In this document: piece by piece, positions 41,202 to 50,510 of the stretch | How the letters are laid out: every line of letters begins with the position of its first letter | Numbering within the stretch: position 1 is the first letter of the stretch | Assembly: GCF_016863295.1 (NCBI RefSeq) | Contig: NZ_BOOP01000040.1 | Span: 52,673-116,672 of the forward strand | Direction: 5' to 3' | DNA: 64,000 bases | From: Planotetraspora phitsanulokensis | GTDB lineage: Bacteria > Actinomycetota > Actinomycetes > Streptosporangiales > Streptosporangiaceae | Program-made: the position numbers and the translations under genes | The notes under the pieces: generated by a model | Told to the model about the DNA's origin: nothing | The model's database searches: none | Seen by the model: the letters and a program-made list of their open reading frames with translations, nothing else

Positions 41202-42898
41202 CCGGGGTGTCCCTCCGGCTTCTCGCGCCCGGGATGCCGCGCAGGCTCGTCCTCGCGACGCTCGCGGGGGCCGCCGCCGACCTCGCCGGAATCGCACTGA
41301 TCGCGGCGGCCTCCTGGATGATCACGAGGGCGGCCGAGCAGCCTCCCCTGGCCGCGCTGTCCGTCGCCATCGTGGCGGTGCGGGCCTTCGCCACCACGCG
41401 CGGGCTCTTCCGGTACGGCGAGCGCCTCTCCGGGCACGACGTCGCCCTCCGCGCCCAGGCGGGCACACGCGAACGCCTCTACCAGGCGCTCATCCCCGCG
41501 GGGCCGTTGCCTCTCCGCGGCGCCGACCTGCTCAGCCGGATGGTCGACGACACCGACGCCGTACAGGACCTGCTCGTCCGCTGCCTGCTGCCCGCCCTCG
41601 CCGCGCTGCTCGCCGGGACCGCCGCCGTGGTCCTCGCGGCGTTCGTCCTGCCCGTCGCGGCGCTCCTGCTCGCCGCGGGCCTGCTGGCGGCGGGCGTGGC
41701 ACTGCCGGCCGTCACGGCCGCGGCCGCCCGGAGGCGGTCGGCGCGGATCGCCCCGGCCAGGGCCGAACTGGCGGCGCGCGTGGCCGATCTCGTCCATGGC
41801 GCGGCCGACCTCGCGGCGTACGGCGCCCGGGATCGGGCCCTGGCTGCCGGGATGGAGGCGGACGCACGGCTGGTGAGGCTCGAGCGCAGTCGGTCGCGGG
41901 TCGACGCGGCGGCACTCGGGCTCGGCGTGCTCGTGCAGGGGCTGACCGTGGTCGCCGTCGTGCTCGCGGCCCGTTCGGCCGACCTGGACGGCGTCGCGAC
42001 GGCCGTGCTCGCCCTGACCTCGCTGGTCTCCTTCGAGCCCGTGCTGCCGCTGGGCGCGGCGGGTGAACGGTTCGCCGGAGTGCTCGCCGCCCTGCGGAGG
42101 CTGCGGGAGATCGGCGGGACGCCCGCGGCGGTGACCGAGCCCGGCGCTCCCCTGACGTTGCCCGACCGGCCGCTGGCCGTCGAGATCGAAGATCTGGTGG
42201 TCCGCCACGGCGACCGGGAGCCCGCTCTCAACGGGGTCAGCCTGAGTGTGGCGCCCGGCGACCGGGTCGCGATCGTCGGGCCTAGCGGCGCGGGGAAGAG
42301 CACCCTGCTGGCCGCGCTCATGCGGACGGTGGACATCGAGTCCGGAAACATCTTCATCAACGGGGTCGACATCCGGCGGTACGCCTCCGACGACGTCCGC
42401 ACCAGGATCACCGGGCTCACCCAGGACCCCTACGTCTTCCAGGCCAGCCTGCGCGACAACCTCCGGCTCGCCGGCCCGGACGCCTCCGACGAGGACCTCG
42501 CCCGTGCCGTACGGCAGGCCTGCCTGGACGGCTGGACGGACCGGACCGGATGGGACACGACGCTCGGCGAGGACGGGCGGACGGTCTCCGGTGGGCAACT
42601 CCAGCGTCTCGCCCTGGCCCGTGCCCTGCTGTACGACCCCCAGGTGCTCGTGCTGGACGAACCCGCCGAGGCCGTGGACGAGGAGACGGCGGACGCCCTG
42701 CTGGCCGACCTGCTCGACGCCACGAGGGGACGGACGACGCTGCTGGTCACCCACCGGCTGCGCGGGCTGGAGCAGGTGGACGAGATCATCGTCCTGGAGG
42801 ACGGGCGGGTCGTGCAGCGCGGACCGCACCACGCTCTGGTCTCCGTACCCGGCTACTACCGGGACCTGTGGGAATCCGAGGCGCTCACCCGCCGCTGA
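41198..42898 (+). CDS. cydC: Thiol reductant ABC exporter subunit CydC
   Basis: Second half-transporter (566 aa) of the CydDC exporter. The membrane domain begins LLAPGMPRRLVLATLAGAAADLAGIALIAAASWMI, a CydC hallmark, and the ATPase domain has Walker A GPSGAGKST, signature VSGGQLQRLALARAL, Walker B VLVLDEPAEAVD and TLLVTHRLRGLE. It starts by ATGA overlap with cydD and ends the cyd operon, followed 44 bases later by a strong hairpin. Confidence 0.93.
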   Translation: MTGVSLRLLAPGMPRRLVLATLAGAAADLAGIALIAAASWMITRAAEQPPLAALSVAIVAVRAFATTRGLFRYGERLSGHDVALRAQAGTRERLYQALIPAGPLPLRGADLLSRMVDDTDAVQDLLVRCLLPALAALLAGTAAVVLAAFVLPVAALLLAAGLLAAGVALPAVTAAAARRRSARIAPARAELAARVADLVHGAADLAAYGARDRALAAGMEADARLVRLERSRSRVDAAALGLGVLVQGLTVVAVVLAARSADLDGVATAVLALTSLVSFEPVLPLGAAGERFAGVLAALRRLREIGGTPAAVTEPGAPLTLPDRPLAVEIEDLVVRHGDREPALNGVSLSVAPGDRVAIVGPSGAGKSTLLAALMRTVDIESGNIFINGVDIRRYASDDVRTRITGLTQDPYVFQASLRDNLRLAGPDASDEDLARAVRQACLDGWTDRTGWDTTLGEDGRTVSGGQLQRLALARALLYDPQVLVLDEPAEAVDEETADALLADLLDATRGRTTLLVTHRLRGLEQVDEIIVLEDGRVVQRGPHHALVSVPGYYRDLWESEALTRR

Positions 42899-42942
42899 AA
42901 ACGGCGCTCACATGGTGCTCACGCGGTGCTCACACGGTGACG

Positions 42943-42970
42943 GGCCGGCGGCCGCTGAGGGCCGCCGGCC
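42943..42970. terminator. Terminator between cydC and the convergent protease gene
   Basis: GGCCGGCGGCC and GGCCGCCGGCC form a perfect 11-bp stem with a 6-base loop. It lies between the stops at 42898 and 43083 and can serve both directions. Confidence 0.8.
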
Positions 42971-43040
42971 GGGGACGGTCACGAGGACGCTTCCGGGGAC
43001 TTGCCGGGGACGGTCACGAGGACGCTTCCGGGGACTTGCC
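42971..43040. repeat. Perfect 35-bp direct duplication after cydC
   Basis: The 35 bases at 42971-43005 (starting GGGGACGGTCACGAGG) are repeated exactly at 43006-43040, immediately after the terminator stem. Just before the stem, GGTGCTCAC also repeats. Non-coding; a recent slippage product. Confidence 0.9.
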
Positions 43041-43082
43041 GGGGGTGTTCCGGGGAGTTCCTGGGGCGTTCGGGGGGTGACG

Positions 43083-44378
43083 TCAGTTCGTCGCCGACTG
43101 CTCCGCGAGCGTGATCGACGCCGTCGACACCTTGCCGTTCCGCGAGTAGGTGATGGTGACCTTGTCGCCGGGACGGGAGCTGCGGATCTCGCCGACGAGC
43201 GTCTCCGCGCTGTCGACCACCTTCTCGTTCACCTTGGTGACGAGGTCGCCGTCCTCCAGCCCGGCCTTGTCGGCCGGGCTGCCGGCCGTGATCGAGCTGA
43301 TCACGGCGCCTTCCGCGTCACCGGTGGCGTCGGCCAGACTCACGCCGAGGAAGGCGTGGGTCGCCTTGCCGGTCTTGATGAGCTGGTCGGCGACCTGACG
43401 GGCGGTGTTGATCGGGATCGCGAAGCCCACCCCGATGTTGCCCGAGCTCTGCCCGGACGTCGCGATGGCGGTGTTGATGCCGATGACCTGACCGGCCGCG
43501 TTGACCAGGGCGCCGCCCGAGTTGCCCGGGTTGATCGCCGCGTCCGTCTGGACCATGCCGCCGATCGTCGTGCCCGGCTCCTGCTGCCGCTGCTGCCCGA
43601 ACGGGAACGGCTGCTGCGGCTGCTCTTCTCCGCCCTCGGTGAGGGTGCGGTCGAGCGCGCTCACGATGCCGGACGTGACCGAGCCCTCCAGGCCCAGCGG
43701 GCTGCCGATCGCGAGCACCGCGTCGCCGACCTGGAGCTTGTCGCTGTCGCCGAGCGAGGCCGGTGTCAGGCCGGACACGCCTTGCGCCTGGATCACGGCG
43801 AGGTCGGTCGTCGGGTCGGTGCCCTTGACCGTGGCCGAGGCCGTCTTGCCGTCGCTGAACTTGACGGTGACGTCTCCACCGCCCTGGCCGAGCTCGGCGA
43901 CGACATGGTTGTTGGTCAGGATCAGGCCGTCGGCCGACAGGATCACACCCGACCCCTCGCCGCCGCCGTTCTGCGTCGTGATCCTGATCGACACCACGGA
44001 CGGCTGGATGGCCTTGGCCACCTCCGCGATGGTGTTGACCGAGGTGTTCGACGCGGGATTCACGAGCGGGCTGGAGATCACGGTCTGGCCGTCGTTCGTC
44101 GCGTTGGCGATGAGGGCCCCCGTGGCCCCGCCGCCGATCGCCACGACGGCGAGCGCGAGGCCTGTGATCACCTTCTGCGTGCCGGTCATCCCGGTCTTCT
44201 GCCGCGGCGGCGGCAGCGGCCCCCCGTACGGCGCGGTGTCGTACGGCCCCGGGCCGCCATAGGCGCCATAGGCGCCGCCGTACTGGCCCTGCTGGGGCGG
44301 AGTCCTGCCGAACTGGCTCCAGCCGTGACCGGGGAGCACCTCGGTGTCGTTGCCGCGACCCTGCTCGTCCGAGCTCAT
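43083..44378 (-). CDS. HtrA/DegP-like membrane-anchored serine protease with PDZ domain
   Basis: A 431-aa S1C protease. A Gly/Tyr/Pro-rich cytoplasmic part (residues 1-70) leads to one membrane anchor (VITGLALAVVAIGGGATGALIA) and an outside trypsin-like domain with the triad His158 (TNNHVV), Asp192 (TTDLAVI) and Ser287 (GNSGGA). A C-terminal PDZ domain follows (GAVISSITAGSPADKAGLEDGDLV). Such proteases handle misfolded envelope proteins. The ATG at 44378 is preferred over 44384 and 44462 because GAGGGGG lies at the right distance. A Gln-rich insert (EEQPQQPFPFGQQRQQEPG) sits in a protease loop. Confidence 0.92.
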   Translation of the reverse strand: MSSDEQGRGNDTEVLPGHGWSQFGRTPPQQGQYGGAYGAYGGPGPYDTAPYGGPLPPPRQKTGMTGTQKVITGLALAVVAIGGGATGALIANATNDGQTVISSPLVNPASNTSVNTIAEVAKAIQPSVVSIRITTQNGGGEGSGVILSADGLILTNNHVVAELGQGGGDVTVKFSDGKTASATVKGTDPTTDLAVIQAQGVSGLTPASLGDSDKLQVGDAVLAIGSPLGLEGSVTSGIVSALDRTLTEGGEEQPQQPFPFGQQRQQEPGTTIGGMVQTDAAINPGNSGGALVNAAGQVIGINTAIATSGQSSGNIGVGFAIPINTARQVADQLIKTGKATHAFLGVSLADATGDAEGAVISSITAGSPADKAGLEDGDLVTKVNEKVVDSAETLVGEIRSSRPGDKVTITYSRNGKVSTASITLAEQSATN

Positions 44379-44512
44379 CGCCATCCCCCTCATTTGGATC
44401 TGCCGGTGATCCGGCTCTCCGCCGGTACAACCACTACGATGGCAAATCCTCGATAAGGTCACGCTAAGCGATCAGCGGTTCCCACCGGCAGAGGCCGCAC
44501 GCGGCTCTTATA

Positions 44513-46048
44513 TCACGACGTCGCGGGCCAGTATTCATCGCGCAACAGGCGCTTGTACAACTTGCCCGTGGGATGTCTCGGGAGTTCGTCGCGGAAGTCG
44601 ACCGATTTCGGGCACTTGTAATGGGCGAGTCGTGCCCGGCAGTACTCCATGAGCTCCTCGGCGAGCTCGGGCCCGGCCTCCTCCGGGACGACCGGCTGGA
44701 CGACGGCCTTCACCTGCTCGCCCATCTCCTCGTCCGGCACGCCGAAGACGGCCACGTCGGCCACCTTGGGGTGGACCGACAACACGTTCTCGGCCTCCTG
44801 GGGATAGATGTTCACCCCACCAGAGATGATCATGTAGGAGCGGCGGTCGGTGAGGTAGAGGAAGCCCTCATCGTCGACGTAGCCGATGTCACCGAGCGTC
44901 GTCCAGCCTCTGCCGAGCGGGTCCTGCGCCGAACGGGTCTTCTCCGGATCTCCGTGGTAGACGAACCGGGGGCCGTCGGAGAAGTAGACCGTCCCGTGCT
45001 CGCCCGGGGGCAGTTCGGCGCCCTGCTCGTCGCAGATGTGGACGACGCCGAGCAGCGGCCGGCCGACCGTGCCCCGGTGCTTGAGCCAGTCCTGTGAGCC
45101 GACGTAGAGGAAGCCGTTGCCCTCGGTGCCCGCGTAGTACTCGTGGATGATCGGGCCCCACCATTCGATCATCTGCTCCTTGACGGGGACGGGGCAGGGG
45201 GCGGCGGCGTGGATGGCGCACGTCAGCGAGGACAGGTCGTAACGAGACCGGACCTCAGGCGGCAGCTTCAGCATCTTGATGAACATCGTCGGCACCCACT
45301 GCGAGTGCGTGACGCGGTACCTCTCGATGAGCTGGAGCGCCTCCTCGGGGTCGAACCTCTCCATCACGACGATGGTCGCTCCGGCCCGCTGGAAGTTCAT
45401 GCAGTACCGCAGCGGGGCCGCGTGGTAGAGCGGGGCGGGCGACAGGTACACGCTGCCGGGGGCCGGGGCGAACAGGAACTGGATCAGCTGCAGGAGCGGC
45501 CCGGGAGCGTCGAGCGGCATCTTGCTCAGCGTGGGCTTGACCCCCTTCGGCCGCCCGGTGGTGCCCGAGGAGTAGAGCATGTCGACGCCCTGGCACTCGT
45601 CCGCGATGGGCGTCACCGGCTGCGCGGCCGTCGCCTCCTCGTAGGACGTGAAGCCGGGCGCCGTGCCGTCGAGCATCAGCCGCGCCTCGACTCCCGGCGT
45701 CTCGCCGGTGACGGAGGTGGCGACGGCGGCCAGCTTCACCGAAGAGATGAACACCCGGGCGCCGCAGTTGTTCAGGATGTAGGCGAGCTCCTCCGCCTGG
45801 AGGCGGGAGCTGATCGCGGTGTAGTACAGGCCGGCGCGGTGGGCGGCCCAGGCGACGGTCAGGAACAGGGGGTGGTTCTCCAGCATGAAGGCGACGTGGT
45901 CGCCCGGCTGGAGCCCGGTGGCCCGGAACAGATGGGCCAGGCGGTTGGACTCCTCGTCGAGCTCCCGGTAGGTGACGACGCGGCCGGAGCCCGCCATGAT
46001 CACCGCCGGCTTGTCTGGCGTCTCGGCCGCGATGGCTCCCGGATGCAT
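44513..46048 (-). CDS. Acyl-CoA synthetase (AMP-forming)
   Basis: A 511-aa ligase that activates a carboxylic acid as acyl-AMP and then acyl-CoA. The phosphate-binding motif is MLYSSGTTGRPKGVKP, the A5-type motif HEYYAGTEGNGF, and the motifs TLGDIGYVDDEGFLYLTDR and GGVNIYPQEAENVL mark the hinge to the C-terminal domain, which keeps the catalytic Lys in PTGKLYKR. The combination resembles fatty-acid or bile-acid CoA ligases (FadD/CaiC-type). The ATG at 46048 lacks a clear ribosome site. It stands alone upstream of the HtrA-like gene. Chain-length or substrate preference cannot be read from sequence. Confidence 0.9.
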   Translation of the reverse strand: MHPGAIAAETPDKPAVIMAGSGRVVTYRELDEESNRLAHLFRATGLQPGDHVAFMLENHPLFLTVAWAAHRAGLYYTAISSRLQAEELAYILNNCGARVFISSVKLAAVATSVTGETPGVEARLMLDGTAPGFTSYEEATAAQPVTPIADECQGVDMLYSSGTTGRPKGVKPTLSKMPLDAPGPLLQLIQFLFAPAPGSVYLSPAPLYHAAPLRYCMNFQRAGATIVVMERFDPEEALQLIERYRVTHSQWVPTMFIKMLKLPPEVRSRYDLSSLTCAIHAAAPCPVPVKEQMIEWWGPIIHEYYAGTEGNGFLYVGSQDWLKHRGTVGRPLLGVVHICDEQGAELPPGEHGTVYFSDGPRFVYHGDPEKTRSAQDPLGRGWTTLGDIGYVDDEGFLYLTDRRSYMIISGGVNIYPQEAENVLSVHPKVADVAVFGVPDEEMGEQVKAVVQPVVPEEAGPELAEELMEYCRARLAHYKCPKSVDFRDELPRHPTGKLYKRLLRDEYWPATS

Positions 46049-46137
46049 AACAGAACATTACTCGGGCCCCCGGGCAGGCGGAAGATCTTCCCGGCGGCCC
46101 CCGCCAGGCTCGCGGCCGTGCGGAATTCACGCCCATA

Positions 46138-46215
46138 GAACGCGTACGGCTCGCGGGATGCACGGCCCCGGAACACGTACGACTCGCGGGTGCCCCGGAA
46201 CACGTACGGCTCGCG
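46138..46215. repeat. Three copies of GAACRCGTACGRCTCGCG
   Basis: Copies start at 46138, 46171 and 46198. The inverted sequence CGCGAGCCGTACGCG at 46232-46246 can pair with each of them (15 of 15 bases with the first copy, 13 with the third). Non-coding, between the acyl-CoA synthetase and lon genes. Confidence 0.8.
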
Positions 46216-46244
46216 CCTCGGAAGACGAGGACGCGAGCCGTACG
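46203..46244 (-). terminator. Terminator of lon
   Basis: CGTACGGCTCGCG pairs with CGCGAGCCGTACG, and inside it CCTCG pairs with CGAGG around GAAGA, giving an almost continuous 18-bp stem with one bulged A. It begins 11 bases after the lon stop at 46256. Confidence 0.85.
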
Positions 46245-46255
46245 CGGTGGGCGGG

Positions 46256-48619
46256 TCAGGCGGCCGCGGTCTGGGCCACCGTCGCCGGGGTGAGGGCCAG
46301 CTCGAGGACCTCACGGACGTCGCTCACCGGGTGGACGGTGAGGTCGGCGAGCACGTCGGCCGGGACGTCGTCCAGGTCGGGCTCGTTGCGCGCCGGGATG
46401 AGCACGGTCGTGATCCCGGCCCGGTGGGCGGCGAGCAGCTTCTGCTTCACGCCGCCGATCGGGAGGACGCGCCCCGTCAGGGACACCTCTCCGGTCATCG
46501 CCACGTCGCCGCGGACCGGACGGCCCGACAGCAGTGAGGCGAGGGCGGTCGTCATGGTGACGCCCGCCGACGGCCCGTCCTTCGGCACCGCGCCCGCCGG
46601 CACGTGGATGTGGACCTGACGGTCCTTCAGGGAGCCGACCGGCAACTCCAGCTCCACGCCGCGCGAGCGCAGGTAGGACAGCGCGATCTGGGCCGACTCC
46701 TTCATCACGTCGCCGAGCTGACCGGTGAGGGTCACCCCGGTCGAGCCCGTCTCCGGGTCGGCCAGCGAGGCCTCGACGTAGAGCACGTCGCCGCCCGCGC
46801 CCGTGACCGCGAGGCCGGTGGACACGCCCGGCACCGCCGTACGCTGCCTGGCCTCGGGGAGCGAGGACTCGGCCACGTGCCGCGGACGGCCGAGGTAGGG
46901 CACCAGGTCGTCGGCCGTGACCGCGACCGGCAGCTCCGCCTCGCCGAGCGCGACGTTGGCCGTGACCTTGCGCAGGACCCGCGCGACCGACCGCTCCAGC
47001 GACCGGACGCCCGCCTCGTGGGTGTACTCCCCCGCGAGCCGGCGCAACGCGCCCTCGTCGATCGTCACGTCGTCGGCCGTGAGGCCCGCCTTCTCCAGCT
47101 GGCGCGGGAGCAGGTGGTCACGGGCGATGGCGACCTTCTCGTCCTCGGTGTAGCCGTCGAGCGTGACGATCTCCATGCGGTCGAGCAACGGCCCGGGGAC
47201 CTGCTCGAGCACGTTGGCCGTCGCGAGGAACAGCACGTCGCTCAGGTCGAGCTCGACCTCCAGGTAGTGGTCGCGGAACGTGTGGTTCTGCGCCGGGTCG
47301 AGCACTTCCAGCAGCGCCGCCGTGGGGTCGCCGCGGTAGTCGGAGCCCACCTTGTCGATCTCGTCCAGCAGCACGACGGGGTTCATCGAGCCCGCCTCAC
47401 GGATGGCGCGGACGATCCGGCCGGGCAGCGCGCCGACGTAGGTGCGCCGGTGCCCGCGGATCTCCGCCTCGTCCCGGATGCCGCCGAGCGCCACACGGAC
47501 GAACTTGCGGCCCATCGCCCGAGCGACCGACTCGCCCAGGGAGGTCTTGCCGACTCCGGGCGGGCCCGCCAGCGCCAGGACGGCGCCGCTGCGGCGTCCG
47601 CCGACGACCCCGAGGCCCTGGTCGGCCCGGCGCTTGCGGACCGCGAGGTACTCGATGATGCGGTCCTTCACGTCGGCGAGACCGGTGTGGTCCGCGTCGA
47701 GAATCGCGCGGGCGCCGGTGATGTCGTACTCGTCGGTCGTGTGCGTGTTCCACGGGATGTCGAGGACCGTGTCCAGCCAGGTCCGGATCCAGCCCGTCTC
47801 CGGCGACTGGTCCGAGGTGCGCTCGAGCTTGGCGACCTCCTTGAGCGCGGCCTCCTTGACCTTCTCCGGCAGGTCGGCGGCCTCGATGCGGGACCGGTAG
47901 TCCTCCTCCTCGTCGGCCGGATCGCCGTTCAGCTCGGCCAGCTCCTTGCGGACCGCGGCCAGCTGCTGGCGCAGCAGGAACTCCCGCTGCTGCTTCTCCA
48001 TGCCCTCCTGGACGTCCTTGCGGATGGTCTCCGCCACGTCCATCTCCGCGAGGTGGTCACGGGCCCAGCCGACCAGCTTCTCGAGCCGTGCGGTGGGGTC
48101 CGCGGTCTCCAGCAGGAACTGCTTCTGCGGCGTCGTCAGCCACGGCGCGTAGCCCGAGCTGTCGGCCAGCACCGAGGGATCGTCGATCTGGTTGACCGCG
48201 TCGACGACCTGCCAGGCTCCGCGATTTTGCAAGATCGTCGTGGTGAGGGACTTGTACTCCTTGGCGAGCTCGTCGGCCCTGGGCCCGGCCGCGATCGGCT
48301 CGATCACCTCCGCCTCGACCCACAACGCCGCTCCGGGGCCCGTCGTCCCGATGCCCACGCGCATACGGCTCACGCCGCGGACCACGGCCGCGGGCTCCCC
48401 TCCGGGAAGCCGCCCGACCTGCTCCACCACGGCGGACACACCGGTCGCGCCGTAGCGGCCGTCCACACGCGGCACCAGGAGCACCCGGCTCTCGCCACCG
48501 CTGGCCCGTGCCGCGTCGATGGCCGCCCGGACCTCGGAATCCGACAGGTCGAGGGGGACCACCATGCCGGGCAGGACGACCTCGTCGTCCAGGGGCAGGA
48601 CGGGAAGTATCTGTGTCAT
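46256..48619 (-). CDS. lon: ATP-dependent protease Lon
   Basis: A 787-aa cytoplasmic AAA+ protease that degrades misfolded and regulatory proteins. The N-terminal substrate domain starts LPVLPLDDEVVLPGM, the ATPase has Walker A GPPGVGKTS at about 351 and Walker B VVLLDEIDKV, and the protease domain has the catalytic Ser at about 684 in KDGPSAGVTM with the Lys in GGVKQKLLAAHRAGI. The ATG at 48619 has GGGAG upstream and matches the family start; an ATG at 48652 lies inside the HAIR element and is rejected. A HAIR operator directly upstream points to HspR heat-shock control. Confidence 0.96.
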   Translation of the reverse strand: MTQILPVLPLDDEVVLPGMVVPLDLSDSEVRAAIDAARASGGESRVLLVPRVDGRYGATGVSAVVEQVGRLPGGEPAAVVRGVSRMRVGIGTTGPGAALWVEAEVIEPIAAGPRADELAKEYKSLTTTILQNRGAWQVVDAVNQIDDPSVLADSSGYAPWLTTPQKQFLLETADPTARLEKLVGWARDHLAEMDVAETIRKDVQEGMEKQQREFLLRQQLAAVRKELAELNGDPADEEEDYRSRIEAADLPEKVKEAALKEVAKLERTSDQSPETGWIRTWLDTVLDIPWNTHTTDEYDITGARAILDADHTGLADVKDRIIEYLAVRKRRADQGLGVVGGRRSGAVLALAGPPGVGKTSLGESVARAMGRKFVRVALGGIRDEAEIRGHRRTYVGALPGRIVRAIREAGSMNPVVLLDEIDKVGSDYRGDPTAALLEVLDPAQNHTFRDHYLEVELDLSDVLFLATANVLEQVPGPLLDRMEIVTLDGYTEDEKVAIARDHLLPRQLEKAGLTADDVTIDEGALRRLAGEYTHEAGVRSLERSVARVLRKVTANVALGEAELPVAVTADDLVPYLGRPRHVAESSLPEARQRTAVPGVSTGLAVTGAGGDVLYVEASLADPETGSTGVTLTGQLGDVMKESAQIALSYLRSRGVELELPVGSLKDRQVHIHVPAGAVPKDGPSAGVTMTTALASLLSGRPVRGDVAMTGEVSLTGRVLPIGGVKQKLLAAHRAGITTVLIPARNEPDLDDVPADVLADLTVHPVSDVREVLELALTPATVAQTAAA

Positions 48620-48632
48620 GCTCACTCCCAAG

Positions 48633-48653
48633 GTTGAGTTATGCCGACTCAAC
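48633..48653. promoter_or_regulatory. HAIR-type operator (HspR) upstream of lon
   Basis: GTTGAGT-N7-ACTCAAC is a perfect inverted repeat that matches the HspR-associated repeat CTTGAGT-N7-ACTCAAG in all but the outermost pair, which changes on both sides together. It lies 13 bases before the lon ATG. HspR regulation of lon is known in Streptomyces; the same is inferred here. Confidence 0.85.
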
Positions 48654-48879
48654 TAACAGGAGCCCGGGTGTGTTCCCAGTTTTGCGCGTGTTCGCTGCGA
48701 GCGATCGTAATCCTGTAATCAGGCCTTTCATGGCCCTGGCGCGGAGCCCTGTCGCGGAGGCTTCGTGCCGAGCTGTGGTCCGGAACCCGTGGTGCGAAAC
48801 CGGGCCTGCGGGCGGAGGCGCACTCCGGGAAATGTCGGTGGCGGCCGATACCTTCCCGATCAGGTCGGAGAGGAGTGAG

Positions 48880-49206
48880 ATGTACCGCCAGGGAGACATC
48901 CTGATCGTGCCGGTGCCGGAAGAGCGGGTGCCCGCGCAGGCTCGGACGGCGCCGCCCGAGCCGCGCGACGCGCGGGGCCGCCTCGTGCTGGCCCTGGGAG
49001 AGGCCACCGGTCACGCGCATGCGATCGCAGGCCCGGGGACGCTGCTCCTCGATCCGGATCCGAGCCGCCCGGGCTTCCTGCACCTGCCGTCCGGCGGGCG
49101 CCTGGTCCACGAGGAGCACGCCGCGATCTCGCTGCCCAAGGGGTGGTATCGCGTGATCCGCCAGCGTGAGTACGTCCCCGGCGCCTTCCGGGTGGTGGCC
49201 GACTGA
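48880..49206 (+). CDS. Conserved small protein with TGHAH motif
   Basis: A 108-aa soluble protein. It starts MYRQGDILIVPVPEERVP, has the motif LALGEATGHAHAI, then HEEHAAISLPKGWYRVIRQREYVPG. Proteins of this pattern occur widely in bacteria and phages without a known function; the clustered His residues could bind a metal. The ATG at 48880 has GAGAGGAG upstream. It is translationally coupled to the next gene (TGATG, one-base overlap), so the two products probably act together. It is divergent from lon. Confidence 0.75.
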   Translation: MYRQGDILIVPVPEERVPAQARTAPPEPRDARGRLVLALGEATGHAHAIAGPGTLLLDPDPSRPGFLHLPSGGRLVHEEHAAISLPKGWYRVIRQREYVPGAFRVVAD

Positions 49207-50510
49207 TGACCGCCACGCTGAGTTCACCGCCCGGGCCGGGCACCCGGCCGGGCGACTCGGGTTCCCGTTCCTGGGAAGAGACGGCGCTCGCCACCGGCCC
49301 CGCCGACCGCCCCGCCGCCGAGGAAGGTGTACGGCAGGCCTACTGGGACGCCGGCCTGCCCCAGCCGGAGCGGATCGTCTGGCTCGGCTCTCCACTGCGC
49401 GGCGCCGTCGCGGCCCTGCTGCTGGGCGACCCCGCGCACGGGGAGGCGCTGGTTCGGGCGGGTCTCGGCGGCCTCGCCGAGGAGGTGCTGCTCCAGCTCG
49501 AGGCGTCGGGCCTGATGCCGACCTCGGCGGCGGACTCGCCGACCGGCCGGGCCGTGCCGGGGTCGGCAGCGGACACCGTGACCGGCCAGGCACCGGGATC
49601 CGCCGATGGCCCTGCGGCGGACTCGCTGACCGGCCGGGCGGTGAACGCGTCGGCCGCCGCCGGGGCGTCGGTGCGCACGGCGGTCCGCACGCTTCCGTGG
49701 GAGCGGGCGAGGGCGGCCGTCCACGCCTCGCTCGCGCCGGCCGGCTGGGCCCAGGCGTGGGCGGACAGCGGCGGGCTGCTCTGGCAGCCGGTGAACAGGA
49801 CGATCTCCGACATACGCCACCGGATGTCGGAGATGGGAGGCGAGACCGCGGGCGAGCTTCTGCGTGGGGCGACGCTCGACGCGGTCTTCGGTCAGCACGA
49901 CGCCGCCTGGTTGTCGGTCTTCGACCCGGTCTCCGGGGTCCGGCCGGGCGTCGCCGAGGCCGAGCGCGCGGCCCTCGGCGGTCTGGCCGCGGTCGCGCGC
50001 GCCGCGGGCTGGTGGTGGCCGTTCGAGCGCATCGTGCTCGTCTGCGAGCGCCCGTCGGAGGCGCACCGCGACGACGCCGGGCGGCTCCACCGGGCCGAGG
50101 GGCCCGCGATGTCGTTCCCCGACGGGTTCGCCCTCCACTCCTGGCGCGGCATGCCCGTCCCCGCCGGCTTCGGCGCCTCGATGGCCTCGCTCGACGCCGA
50201 GCGGATCCGGGCCGAGGAGAACGCCGAGCTGCGCCGGGTGATGCTGGAGCACTACGGGTACGAGCGCTACCTCAAGGAGTCCAACGCGTCTCCCATGCAC
50301 CGGGACGAGACGGGCACGTTGTGGCGCCTCGCCCTGCCCGACGACGAGGACCTCGTGATGGTCCAGGTCGTCAACTCGACGCCGGAGCCCGACGGCACCC
50401 GGCGCACCTACTTCCTCCGGGTGCCGCCGTCGATCTCACGGGCGAGGGAAGGGGTCGCCTGGACCTTCGGCGTCCCCGAGGCCGACTACCGTCCCGAGAA
50501 GGAGACCTGA
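49206..50510 (+). CDS. DUF6745-type protein of unknown function
   Basis: A 434-aa soluble protein. The C-terminal half has the hallmark run of this family: ERPSEAHRDDAGRLHRAEGPA, FALHSWRGMPVPA, NAELRRVMLEHYGYERYL and MHRDETGTLWRL. The middle (residues 100-150) contains imperfect AADSLTGRAV-like repeats that look disordered. It is coupled to the TGHAH protein and its last 75 bases overlap the 3' end of the convergent STM4011-family gene. Function unknown; there is no enzyme motif I recognise. Confidence 0.75.
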   Translation: MTATLSSPPGPGTRPGDSGSRSWEETALATGPADRPAAEEGVRQAYWDAGLPQPERIVWLGSPLRGAVAALLLGDPAHGEALVRAGLGGLAEEVLLQLEASGLMPTSAADSPTGRAVPGSAADTVTGQAPGSADGPAADSLTGRAVNASAAAGASVRTAVRTLPWERARAAVHASLAPAGWAQAWADSGGLLWQPVNRTISDIRHRMSEMGGETAGELLRGATLDAVFGQHDAAWLSVFDPVSGVRPGVAEAERAALGGLAAVARAAGWWWPFERIVLVCERPSEAHRDDAGRLHRAEGPAMSFPDGFALHSWRGMPVPAGFGASMASLDAERIRAEENAELRRVMLEHYGYERYLKESNASPMHRDETGTLWRLALPDDEDLVMVQVVNSTPEPDGTRRTYFLRVPPSISRAREGVAWTFGVPEADYRPEKET

